Positions 31,149 through 39,126 of a stretch of DNA of 44,418 nt are shown piece after piece; position 1 is the first letter of the stretch, and every line of letters begins with the position of its first letter. The notes under the pieces are model-generated. The model did not search any database and was not told where the DNA came from. It was given only the letters and a program-made list of their open reading frames with translations. Source of the DNA: Clostridia bacterium (GTDB lineage Bacteria > Bacillota > Clostridia > Oscillospirales > CAG-272). A program made the translations under genes and the position numbers. The stretch covers positions 1-44,418 of the forward strand of contig JAGCNJ010000018.1 of the NCBI GenBank assembly GCA_017646005.1. Direction: 5' to 3'.

Positions 31149-33881
31149 TCAAGCAGAAAATCTTTCTAAAAGTGCGCTGACCTCTGCTCTTGTTGCAAGT
31201 CCCTTGGGATTTACCGTATTATCCTCGTATCCCTTTATTATGCCGGCGTACACGCAGTACGCGATCGCTTCTCTCTTATCGGGGTCGATCTTATCCGCAT
31301 CCGCAAAATCAAGCTCTGCACTGCCAAGTGTCTTTCCCGATTTCTTAGCATATCGGTAAAGCATATCGGCGATCTCCTCGCGCGTGATACTGTCATCCGG
31401 TCTGAATGTATCGCCTGCATCAACTATTCCGTTTGCATACGCAAAGGAAACACCGCTTGCAAACCATGCGTCAGCATTTACGTCCTTGAATGGATATTCA
31501 GAAGCATTCTCAGTATCCTTACCGAGTCTTGAAAGAACGGTAACGAGCATTGCGCGCGTCATTCTGTCATTAGGCTTGAATTCGGTTTTGGTGACGCCCG
31601 AGAATAGTCCGAGTCGGGTCACAAAATCGATACTGTCACACGCCCAATGGTTAAGTGTGTCGCTAAAGCCCGAGCCGCGCACGTTTACGCCGTCATAGCT
31701 CTTTGCCGTCTTTTCATCCTTGAAAAATCCGACTGCAATAATATCTATGAAGCTATCCTCGTTCATATCATACGTACTGTCAAAAAACTCCAAGGTATAA
31801 TAAAGGTCTGTGTATATTTTGTCCTCAAAGAATCTTATATCATCAGATTCAAGATCGCGGATATTTACCGTAAACGAAGCAGTCTCTCCGCTTACAAGCT
31901 CGGGGCACTTGTCTGTGTCAAGCGCAGAGAGTTTATTATTGTTTCCGCGAAGGCTTATGCCTATTTTCTCCGCCTCAGACGAGGTCTTATATACAACCGT
32001 CATATACGTGTAATCCGTTGCTATGAAGCTAAAGCTCTTAAGATTTACCGCAATTGACGGAGCGATCTTTGAGGTGAACGTTTCGGGCTTGAATCTCAGA
32101 GCCGAATCAACATATTCGTGCTTTGCAAGTCTTTGACGGTCAAGTGCTGTATTGCTGTCATATTTCGTTCTGCCGTTGAGCTGACTGCCTGCATACAGGT
32201 AATAATCGGCGGCAAGCGAACGGGTAGGTGAAATGCTGCGCGTTTCCGCTTCGGGTGCGGTATATCCGTGAGTCTTGATAATACCGGCATTTTCCATCAT
32301 TTCAACAGCAACCGAAGCAAACACCTTATGTCCCGCAGCGCTCATATGGACGCCGTCGTTTATATACACGCTTCTGAGTCCGATAAGCTCGGTTTCATCG
32401 TTGTTGTATACGTCGAAGCAGGGCACGTTATAATACTTACAGGTCGCTATCATCGCGTCCACGTACTCGTCAAGCTCGTACGCGCGCTTTCCCGTATTGT
32501 CATAGCCCGGAGTAGTACTATAGTCACAGCGCTTGATGGGAGTGAAGAAAACAAGCTTTGCATCGGGATAATTCTTATAGGAAAGCTCAATAAGCTCGCT
32601 CAATGCGCCGCAGAAGCTGTCTCTCGTGCGGTCACCGACATTTCCTATCTTCCAATGTCCGTTATAATCGTTAGTACCGCCGTAAATGAAAATAAGATCT
32701 GGCGATTCATCGGTCGTCACCGTATCGTAGCTTGTTATATCATTTGCGATCATTCGCTCGATTCGCGGAACATAGGTTTCAAGCTTTTTGTTTTCGTTTG
32801 TGATATTGCCTGTCATAGCCGAGCCGCCGCGGCTCCAGTTATTTACGTCAATATTGAAATATTTCGCCCAGAGTCCGTGATATTTTGACGATTTTTCGTT
32901 TGCAGCAGTATCCTCGGATATTGAATCTCCAAGCACGTTGATTACGATCTTTTCACCGCCCTCATAGTCCGTTGCATAAATATCAAGCGGTTTGCTTTCC
33001 TCAACAATAACGTGAGTCGTTGCACTCACATCGCTTCCCTTTGCACTGATAACTATATCAGCCTTTCCTGCACCAACAGCTGTTGCCTTTCCGTTTGCAT
33101 CAACGCTTACAACAGATGAGTCAGAGGACGTATACACAACATCCCCGACGCTTGCATATGTTGGGTATGCAAATACACCAAGCTCAAAGCTTTGACCAAC
33201 GCATAGCTTATAATAGCCAAAGCTTGGAACAAGCTCTGTTATTTTATCATCGATCTTATGCATATAGCTCTCCGCCGCCTCCTTTGTTTTGAAAAAGCCT
33301 ATAAATTCAACACAGAAGGTTTCACCCTTTACCTTTTCGGTTCTGTTATAAGGCTTAAGTCTTAAATAATTACACACGCTGTCGGCATTCACGCTCGAAT
33401 AGCTGTAGCCTGAGATATTTTCTCCGCCCGTGAACACCTCGCGAACGTCAAATATAAGCGACTTAAAGCTTCCGCTTCTGTCAAATTTTGGGGCATATCC
33501 CCATACGCGCGTAGCTTTATCAAGATAATCAAGCCCATAGTTCAGGTCCAGGGTAGCCTTTTCTCCTTTGATGTCAGAAGCGTATTCAATACGCACAAAG
33601 GGATAATCGTTTACCTTGAAATCCTTCGTAGCCTCTGTTCTCGTAAAGTTGAATTCGATCTGTGTTCCGTCTGCAGCCACACCGCTTTCGGGTGTTGTGA
33701 ATTTAAGAAACGCTTTACCGTCTTCATATACGTTTTCTGAAATGAACGCCGTTTCGTTCACGACAAGACCTCTTGAAAGCTCGGATGCATCAAGCACGAG
33801 ATATTCCTCCTGCGCAAGAGCAGTAAGTGCCAATATCACAAGCAACAGTATAACCAGCGCCGATGTTACAAGTCTTTTCAT
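31149..33881 (-). CDS. S-layer-anchored SGNH/GDSL hydrolase with three SLH domains
   Basis: This 910-residue secreted protein has a signal peptide (about 1-23, LTALAQ), a beta-sandwich region (about 25-210), a Big2-like Ig domain (about 215-300) and an SGNH hydrolase domain (about 310-530) with GDSIS near 318-322 (Ser nucleophile), GGTND near 400-404 and DGVH near 509-512. A second beta domain covers about 560-725, and three SLH domains (about 731-910) bind pyruvylated secondary wall polymer. It would deacylate glycans at the cell surface. Start ATG has AAGGAG upstream and lies 22 bases after the acyl-ligase gene, so the three genes 36553-31149 form one operon. Its core resembles the gene at 1-3674. 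Confidence 0.9.
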   Translation of the reverse strand: MKRLVTSALVILLLVILALTALAQEEYLVLDASELSRGLVVNETAFISENVYEDGKAFLKFTTPESGVAADGTQIEFNFTRTEATKDFKVNDYPFVRIEYASDIKGEKATLDLNYGLDYLDKATRVWGYAPKFDRSGSFKSLIFDVREVFTGGENISGYSYSSVNADSVCNYLRLKPYNRTEKVKGETFCVEFIGFFKTKEAAESYMHKIDDKITELVPSFGYYKLCVGQSFELGVFAYPTYASVGDVVYTSSDSSVVSVDANGKATAVGAGKADIVISAKGSDVSATTHVIVEESKPLDIYATDYEGGEKIVINVLGDSISEDTAANEKSSKYHGLWAKYFNIDVNNWSRGGSAMTGNITNENKKLETYVPRIERMIANDITSYDTVTTDESPDLIFIYGGTNDYNGHWKIGNVGDRTRDSFCGALSELIELSYKNYPDAKLVFFTPIKRCDYSTTPGYDNTGKRAYELDEYVDAMIATCKYYNVPCFDVYNNDETELIGLRSVYINDGVHMSAAGHKVFASVAVEMMENAGIIKTHGYTAPEAETRSISPTRSLAADYYLYAGSQLNGRTKYDSNTALDRQRLAKHEYVDSALRFKPETFTSKIAPSIAVNLKSFSFIATDYTYMTVVYKTSSEAEKIGISLRGNNNKLSALDTDKCPELVSGETASFTVNIRDLESDDIRFFEDKIYTDLYYTLEFFDSTYDMNEDSFIDIIAVGFFKDEKTAKSYDGVNVRGSGFSDTLNHWACDSIDFVTRLGLFSGVTKTEFKPNDRMTRAMLVTVLSRLGKDTENASEYPFKDVNADAWFASGVSFAYANGIVDAGDTFRPDDSITREEIADMLYRYAKKSGKTLGSAELDFADADKIDPDKREAIAYCVYAGIIKGYEDNTVNPKGLATRAEVSALLERFSA

Positions 33882-33902
33882 ATTTAAAGACTCCTTATTA
33901 TA

Positions 33903-35618
33903 TTATTTATTCTTTTCTTCTTCCTCACGCTCAAGCTCGGTATACGCTATCTTTCCGACAAGAGTTTTGGGAAGCTCGCTTCTGAATTCAATATCGTATG
34001 GCATCGCATACTTCGCTATATTCTTTTTACAATGCTCAAGTATGCTCTGCTTGATCTCACCGCTTGCTTCAAAGCCCGGCTTCAATACTACAAACGCCTT
34101 GACCTTTTGTATCTTGATAGCATCCTTAACTCCGATAACACAGGATAACTGCACCGCCTCGTGAGCATCGATGATATTCTCTATCTGTGAGGGATATACG
34201 TTATATCCGCTTGTGATTATCATTCTCTTGATACGCTGCTTGAAGTAGATAAATCCCTGCGCGTCCATCACTCCGAGGTCACCTGTATGAAGCCATACTC
34301 TGCCGTCCTCATGAAGCTTGAGTGTATTTGCATTTTCCTCGGGCTTGTTGAGATAGCCATTCATGACAGAAGGACCTGTAAGGCATATCTCTCCGTCCTC
34401 ACCGTAAGGAAGCTCTTCACTTGTTCCCGGCTTTACTATCATATAGTAGGTATCGGGATACGGGAAGCCGATGCTTCCCTCCTTTTCGATGTTATATGGG
34501 GTAAGGCAGCTTGCGGTAACACATTCTGTAGTTCCGTATCCCTCTCTTATTTTAACGGTTGCTCCGTGGTCGGCAAGAAACTTGTCGACCTTCTTTTTAA
34601 GCTCGATCGAAAGCGAGTCACCGCCCGAGAACACACCCATAAGACAATCAAGATTTACGCCGTCAAGGTAGTTTGTACGTACAAGCGCTTCATAAAGCGT
34701 GGGCACACCGGCAATATAATTAGGTCTGTGCTTCTTGATAAGTCCTGCATAATCCTTTACGTTAAATCTCGGTACAAGCACAGACTGACCGCCTGCAACC
34801 ATCATCGTATGTACGCAAACGCCAAGTCCGAAGCCATGGAACATTGGCATTGCGGCAAGCATCTTTTTGTGCTTTACCTCTTTATTACACATAGCCACAG
34901 TCTGAAGCGCAAGGGCGTTGAAATTACGGTTTGTAAGCTCTATTCCCTTTGTAACTCCGGTTGTACCGCCGGAGAAAAGGATGACTGCAACGTCATTTGC
35001 GCCCTTATTTACCACATACTCACCCTTATAAGCCTTGCCTCCGTCGATAAAGCTCTTCCAGCTGATTACCGTATCATCATACGGTACCGGCGGTATGGTT
35101 CTTCCCTGAGTGAGGTTATAGCCTACTCTCATAAGCGGACCAAGCTCATCCTTTATGCTTGCGATGATAAGCCTTTTGAGCTTATAGCTTTCGTTTACCT
35201 CTTTAAGCTTTTTATAAAAGCCGTCGAGGGTTATTACATATTTACTTTCGGTTTCATTAAGATAATAAAGAATTTCTCCCACCGCCGAAAGGGGATGGAT
35301 CATTGTAGCTATCGCGCCTATGCGGTTAAGCGCATAGAAGCAATACACCGTCTGCGGTATATTGGGCATACAAAGTGTTACTCTGTCGCCCTCGTTTATT
35401 CCCATAGCCTTGAAAGATTTTGCACACAATTCTATGTTGCTTGCAAGTCTTGTATAGCTTATCTGTCTTCCCATAAACGCAAGTGCGGGAAAATCCGGGC
35501 TTTCCTTTGCAGAATTGAACACCGCCTCGCTCATAGAATATTCGGGATAATCAAGATGAAAGCTTACCTCACCGTAGCTCTCAATCCACGGTGCTTTTTT
35601 ATCATAATTTTCAAACAT
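33903..35618 (-). CDS. AMP-forming acyl-CoA synthetase/acyl ligase
   Basis: This 571-residue ANL-superfamily enzyme activates a carboxylic acid as acyl-AMP and then usually as a CoA thioester. Motifs: P-loop SGGTTGVTKG (about 214-223), YGTTE (about 360-364), TGDLG and the hinge with IKRMIITSGYNVYP near 460-473. The catalytic Lys in the C-terminal lobe is plausible in KTLVGKI close to the end. No membrane segment. The start at 35618 is chosen for CGGAG at 8 bases; a GTG at 35651 would overlap the leader. It sits between an E2-like acyltransferase and an SLH-anchored esterase, which hints at an acyl-modification pathway. Medium- or long-chain acids are likely, but unproven. Confidence 0.88.
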   Translation of the reverse strand: MFENYDKKAPWIESYGEVSFHLDYPEYSMSEAVFNSAKESPDFPALAFMGRQISYTRLASNIELCAKSFKAMGINEGDRVTLCMPNIPQTVYCFYALNRIGAIATMIHPLSAVGEILYYLNETESKYVITLDGFYKKLKEVNESYKLKRLIIASIKDELGPLMRVGYNLTQGRTIPPVPYDDTVISWKSFIDGGKAYKGEYVVNKGANDVAVILFSGGTTGVTKGIELTNRNFNALALQTVAMCNKEVKHKKMLAAMPMFHGFGLGVCVHTMMVAGGQSVLVPRFNVKDYAGLIKKHRPNYIAGVPTLYEALVRTNYLDGVNLDCLMGVFSGGDSLSIELKKKVDKFLADHGATVKIREGYGTTECVTASCLTPYNIEKEGSIGFPYPDTYYMIVKPGTSEELPYGEDGEICLTGPSVMNGYLNKPEENANTLKLHEDGRVWLHTGDLGVMDAQGFIYFKQRIKRMIITSGYNVYPSQIENIIDAHEAVQLSCVIGVKDAIKIQKVKAFVVLKPGFEASGEIKQSILEHCKKNIAKYAMPYDIEFRSELPKTLVGKIAYTELEREEEEKNK

Positions 35619-35671
35619 TTTTGGCTCCGTTCTGCCGCACTCTGCCGGCACTTTTATATATTGCGTGTTTA

Positions 35672-36553
35672 TTAAAGCTCTACAGGCTCATTTATCGGTC
35701 TTTCAAGAAGCTCCGGGTCACTTAAAAGCTTCTTGAGTATTTTAATGCTGTTTATAAAATAAAGCCCGTCCGCAATACGCTCGTCTATAGTCATACCAAG
35801 CTCAAGCGCATCCTTAATCTCGACGTTTCCGTTTTCGTCATAGAAGGATCTCTTTTTCATTTCACCTATCAGCATAAAGAAGGAGTTTGTTCCCCATTCT
35901 GCAAGGTGATGGTATGTAGCAGACATTTTAATGCTGCCGAGATTAGACAAAAACACGGTCGTATGATACGGGTCTACCTTTATCAGATCCATCGGAAGCC
36001 ATCCGTGTCTGTCTAAAAAGTACATAAGCTTTACAACAAATCGCAGGACAAAGGACGGTATTTTTGTAAGCAGACCCATAAAGTCTGTCGCGCCGTCGTT
36101 CTGATCGTCCTTCTTAACATGACATACGACCTTTTTCACCTGTGAATATACGCTTTCCATAGGCGAAGCATCGCTGTCCTTATCAAGCTTTACTATCGCA
36201 AGCGCCTCGGGTGAGGTGTCTACGAATTTCTTCTTTACCGTAAAAGCAAGGGATATATTATTACGCTCGTAATACTTACGGTTCATTATGAAATAGTTAA
36301 GCTTCGGACGAAGCGCAACCGTTTTTGCAACCGCCGCGCATATTACGTGGAATATCGTATATTTGAATTCGGGAGAGTCGGCATTCTTACGATTTACGTA
36401 TTCAAGCACCGCTGTCATATCGACAAGCTCGTTCATTACCGCCTCGTTTTGAGTACGTCCGTTTAAGACGTAAGGCATAAATATATGCATCGGGTCAAGC
36501 TTTTTAATAAGCCTTCCGTCAGAGCGGTCACCGCGTTGTTTTTTTGAAGACAT
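35672..36553 (-). CDS. E2-like (CAT-fold) CoA-dependent acyltransferase
   Basis: This 293-residue protein resembles the catalytic domain of 2-oxoacid dehydrogenase E2 acyltransferases but has no lipoyl or E1/E3-binding domain. HVICAAVAKTV (about 69-79) and VFLSNLGSI (about 212-220) match strands of the fold. The C-terminal catalytic motif, normally DHRxxDG, reads DERIADG (about 256-262), so the catalytic His is replaced by Glu and the chemistry may differ. The ATG has a GGAGG site. It heads the operon that continues with an acyl ligase, whose product could be its acyl donor. Whether it is active is uncertain. Confidence 0.72.
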   Translation of the reverse strand: MSSKKQRGDRSDGRLIKKLDPMHIFMPYVLNGRTQNEAVMNELVDMTAVLEYVNRKNADSPEFKYTIFHVICAAVAKTVALRPKLNYFIMNRKYYERNNISLAFTVKKKFVDTSPEALAIVKLDKDSDASPMESVYSQVKKVVCHVKKDDQNDGATDFMGLLTKIPSFVLRFVVKLMYFLDRHGWLPMDLIKVDPYHTTVFLSNLGSIKMSATYHHLAEWGTNSFFMLIGEMKKRSFYDENGNVEIKDALELGMTIDERIADGLYFINSIKILKKLLSDPELLERPINEPVEL

Positions 36554-36685
36554 AAAAACCTCCGTATATCATATTACAGATATATACAGTATACCACTTT
36601 ATTCACATTTTTTCAACAGTTTTCTGCTTTTTTGGTTATATTTTACAAAGCTTTTCTGTTTTATTTGAACACCTTGCTCTCTATG

Positions 36686-36714
36686 TTGACAAGGTTTTTA
36701 CATCGTGGTATAAT
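36686..36714 (+). promoter_or_regulatory. Consensus sigma-A promoter of bioY-birA
   Basis: Perfect TTGACA (36686-36691) and TATAAT (36709-36714) with a 17-base spacer, followed by AAAGGAGG and the bioY ATG. No clear biotin-operator palindrome was seen. Confidence 0.88.
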
Positions 36715-36739
36715 TATAGTCAGGTAAAGGAGGGGTGTC

Positions 36740-37264
36740 ATGAAGAAAATAAGAAATATTGCGTATATCTCCCTCTTTGCCGCGCTTATGTGCGTTGGTG
36801 CTTTTATATGTGTTCCGACAACACCGCCCTTCACAATGCAGAGCTTCTTCATATTTCTCGCAATACTTTTGCTCGGCACGTCAAGGTCTTTTATCGCATT
36901 GCTTGTATACGTGCTTTTAGGTCTTGTCGGTCTGCCGGTATTCTCATCGTTTCAAGGCGGGATAGGCATGCTTTTGAGCCCGAGCGGCGGCTTTATTATC
37001 GGATTTCTTTTTATCCCCGCAGTCTTTGCATTTTCCTTGAGATTAATTAAGCTGAACGCTTTTGTTTCGGGAATCATATCCCTTGTTGTCCTATATACAG
37101 TAAGCGTTATATGGCTTATCCTTATAGGCGGCATCGGATTTTCACAGAGCAGTATCTCCACTGCATTCATGACCTGCGGCATGCCGTTTATTATCCCCGA
37201 TTTGCTAAAGCTTACGCTCGCAATTTTCATACATAAAAGGATCAAAGGATGGATAAAGCTATGA
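36740..37264 (+). CDS. bioY: Biotin transporter substrate-binding subunit BioY
   Basis: This 174-residue membrane protein has about six hydrophobic segments and the BioY features VPTTPPFTMQSFFIF (about 26-40) and the GLPVFSSFQGGIGMLL-PSGGFIIGF stretch (about 61-90). It is the S-component of an ECF-type biotin importer; the EcfA/A'/T energy module is not in the window and must be shared or absent. The stop overlaps the start of birA by 16 bases, so uptake and ligation of biotin are co-expressed. The ATG has AAAGGAGG. Confidence 0.93.
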   Translation: MKKIRNIAYISLFAALMCVGAFICVPTTPPFTMQSFFIFLAILLLGTSRSFIALLVYVLLGLVGLPVFSSFQGGIGMLLSPSGGFIIGFLFIPAVFAFSLRLIKLNAFVSGIISLVVLYTVSVIWLILIGGIGFSQSSISTAFMTCGMPFIIPDLLKLTLAIFIHKRIKGWIKL

Positions 37265-38049
37265 GCAATGCTTCTTTTGAAGAAATGATTACTCAAAGGC
37301 TCAAAAACAGCACGGTAAAGCTTACCGTGCTTGATAAATGCGATTCGACAAACAGGATCGCAACAGAATATGCCCATAGCGGTGCAGGCGAATTCACGAC
37401 CGTGATCTCAAGCTATCAGAGTGCAGGCAGAGGCAGACTTGAAAGAAGCTTTTTTTCACCGGAAAATACCGGGCTTTATATGAGCATGATACTCAGACCG
37501 AACCTTGCGCCGTCAGATGCTCTCAAAATCACGACCCTTGCGGCAGTCGCCGTGGCTGAGGTTATAAAAAGACATACTGATAAAAGCATCGGCATCAAAT
37601 GGGTAAACGACATTTATGCCAACGGCAAAAAGGTCTGTGGGATACTGACGACCGGCTCGCTTGACTGCTCTGCCGGTGCATTGGATTATGCGGTATTAGG
37701 TATCGGTATCAATCTCTTTATGCCAAAGGATGGCTTCCCCTCCGACATACGCGACACAGCGGACTTTGTATTCGACACGCCCTTTGACGCAGAATTGAAG
37801 GCAAGCTTTACCGCCGAGCTTATAAATGAGCTTACAGACCTTTACCCGTTACTTGGCGACGTGAGCATAGCAAAAAAATATCGGGAGCTGTCCATAGTTC
37901 CCGGTCATGACATTTTCGTATTGTCGGGCGAAAATAAGATCCCTGCAAAAGCATTATCTGTCGGCGACGATTATTCCCTAAGCGTCCGCTTTGAGGACGG
38001 TACTATCAAAGACCTATCTTCCGGGGATATAAGTATAAGACTTAAATAA
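37249..38049 (+). CDS. birA: Biotin-protein ligase (monofunctional BirA)
   Basis: This 266-residue ligase joins biotin to a lysine of carboxylase carrier proteins. It has the biotinyl-AMP motif GRGRLERSF (about 62-70, in SAGRGRLERSFFSP), the KWVNDIY loop (about 118-124) and GIGINL (about 155-160), with a C-terminal SH3-like domain. It lacks the N-terminal DNA-binding helix-turn-helix of bifunctional BirA, so it cannot repress biotin genes. Start 37249 has AAGGA at 7 bases; ATG at 37261 is an alternative. Confidence 0.93.
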   Translation: MDKAMSNASFEEMITQRLKNSTVKLTVLDKCDSTNRIATEYAHSGAGEFTTVISSYQSAGRGRLERSFFSPENTGLYMSMILRPNLAPSDALKITTLAAVAVAEVIKRHTDKSIGIKWVNDIYANGKKVCGILTTGSLDCSAGALDYAVLGIGINLFMPKDGFPSDIRDTADFVFDTPFDAELKASFTAELINELTDLYPLLGDVSIAKKYRELSIVPGHDIFVLSGENKIPAKALSVGDDYSLSVRFEDGTIKDLSSGDISIRLK

Positions 38050-38052
38050 AGA

Positions 38053-38086
38053 AAGATCCTGCGAAAGCTTTGCAGGATCTTTTTAT
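38053..38086. terminator. Bidirectional intrinsic terminator
   Basis: AAAGATCCTGC and GCAGGATCTTT form an 11-bp stem around GAAAGCTTT, with flanking A and T tracts. It separates the convergent birA and DMT-transporter genes. Confidence 0.88.
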
Positions 38087-38090
38087 AACA

Positions 38091-39011
38091 TTAAGCAAAC
38101 AACTTGCCAAGCCATTCGACTATCGCTGTATCTAAGTTGATGGTCAAAAGTGCAACAAAAGCAAGCGACATACCTATCACACTCTTTTTTGTGATGCGCT
38201 CTCCGAAGAATATTGCCGCCATAAGCGCCGCAATTATGAGCGCCGAGCCCTGTACCACAGGATATATCTGCATTGCCGAAAGTCCCACACCCGCCTGTGT
38301 TTTAAAGAAGGTATTAAGGAACATTGCAAGTGCAAGAATAAGAACGTAGCCGAAAAAGCTCTTGATGTCACAAAGCTTTTCTCCGCCCTTGGGCTTTATG
38401 AATATCATCGCAAGCGCAAGGAAGATCGACGCGAAAACGTATGAATAGAAGCAATAAGCCGAAATGCTTTCGCCGACCATTTCATATCTGAACACCTTTT
38501 GCGTATAATCGCAAAGTCCGCTTGCCGCACCGCAGGAAAACAGAATAAGGAAGGTCTTTATATTCAGTCTTGTCTTGATATCGTTATTATAACTGCACAT
38601 TATGTATACCGCTATAAAAAGCACAACAAAGCCTGCAAGCTGCAGAGGACGAATGCTTTCGTCATAAAATATGGAGCTTAACACAGATGGGATAAGCACG
38701 CCGAGTGTCAAAAATACGTCGGTCAGTGTATACGCATTCGTTCTTACGGACGTTACCCAGGTTATAACGAAAACAGTCTGCATAAGTCCAGCCGCAGCCG
38801 ATATGAGCACCCCGGCAAGTGAAAGTGTCGGGAAGCACTTATCGGTCATTACAGCAGTTATAAGACCAATCACCGCGCAAAGGATAAATCTCACACAGTT
38901 GATATATGCGGCATTACGCACAGTATTTGCGTATCCGCTCGTTTTCTTGCCGCAAAAGCCTTTAGCGGCTCCGCTGGCGATTACAATAAAAAGAAAAAAA
39001 TAATAAATCAT
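38091..39011 (-). CDS. EamA/DMT-superfamily transporter
   Basis: This 306-residue protein has about ten hydrophobic segments, the length and topology of drug/metabolite transporters with two EamA-like halves. The second half ends in the typical FFGERITKKSVIGMSLAFVA pattern (about 268-287). The substrate cannot be predicted. The ATG has GGTGGA upstream and its own promoter. It stands alone between birA and feoB. Confidence 0.85.
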   Translation of the reverse strand: MIYYFFLFIVIASGAAKGFCGKKTSGYANTVRNAAYINCVRFILCAVIGLITAVMTDKCFPTLSLAGVLISAAAGLMQTVFVITWVTSVRTNAYTLTDVFLTLGVLIPSVLSSIFYDESIRPLQLAGFVVLFIAVYIMCSYNNDIKTRLNIKTFLILFSCGAASGLCDYTQKVFRYEMVGESISAYCFYSYVFASIFLALAMIFIKPKGGEKLCDIKSFFGYVLILALAMFLNTFFKTQAGVGLSAMQIYPVVQGSALIIAALMAAIFFGERITKKSVIGMSLAFVALLTINLDTAIVEWLGKLFA

Positions 39012-39045
39012 ATTCCACCGTCAGTTAAAATGTTTTATCAAGAAT

Positions 39046-39074
39046 ATTGTACACTAACGGCACGAAAAAGTCAA
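39046..39074 (-). promoter_or_regulatory. Sigma-A promoter of the DMT-transporter gene
   Basis: On the minus strand, TTGACT (39069-39074) and TACAAT (39046-39051) are 17 bases apart, 35 bases upstream of the ATG. Confidence 0.72.
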
Positions 39075-39126
39075 CAATTAAGCGATAATTACATAGAATT
39101 TTACAATTTCTGTGCAAAATAATCCA

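Noticed and set aside
34287..35675. A 462-codon plus-strand open frame
   Set aside because: It is antisense to the acyl-ligase gene, matches no family, and owes its openness to the codon bias of the real gene.
36740..37264. Biotin operator controlled by BirA
   Set aside because: The BirA encoded here lacks the DNA-binding domain, and no long palindrome lies in the bioY promoter.
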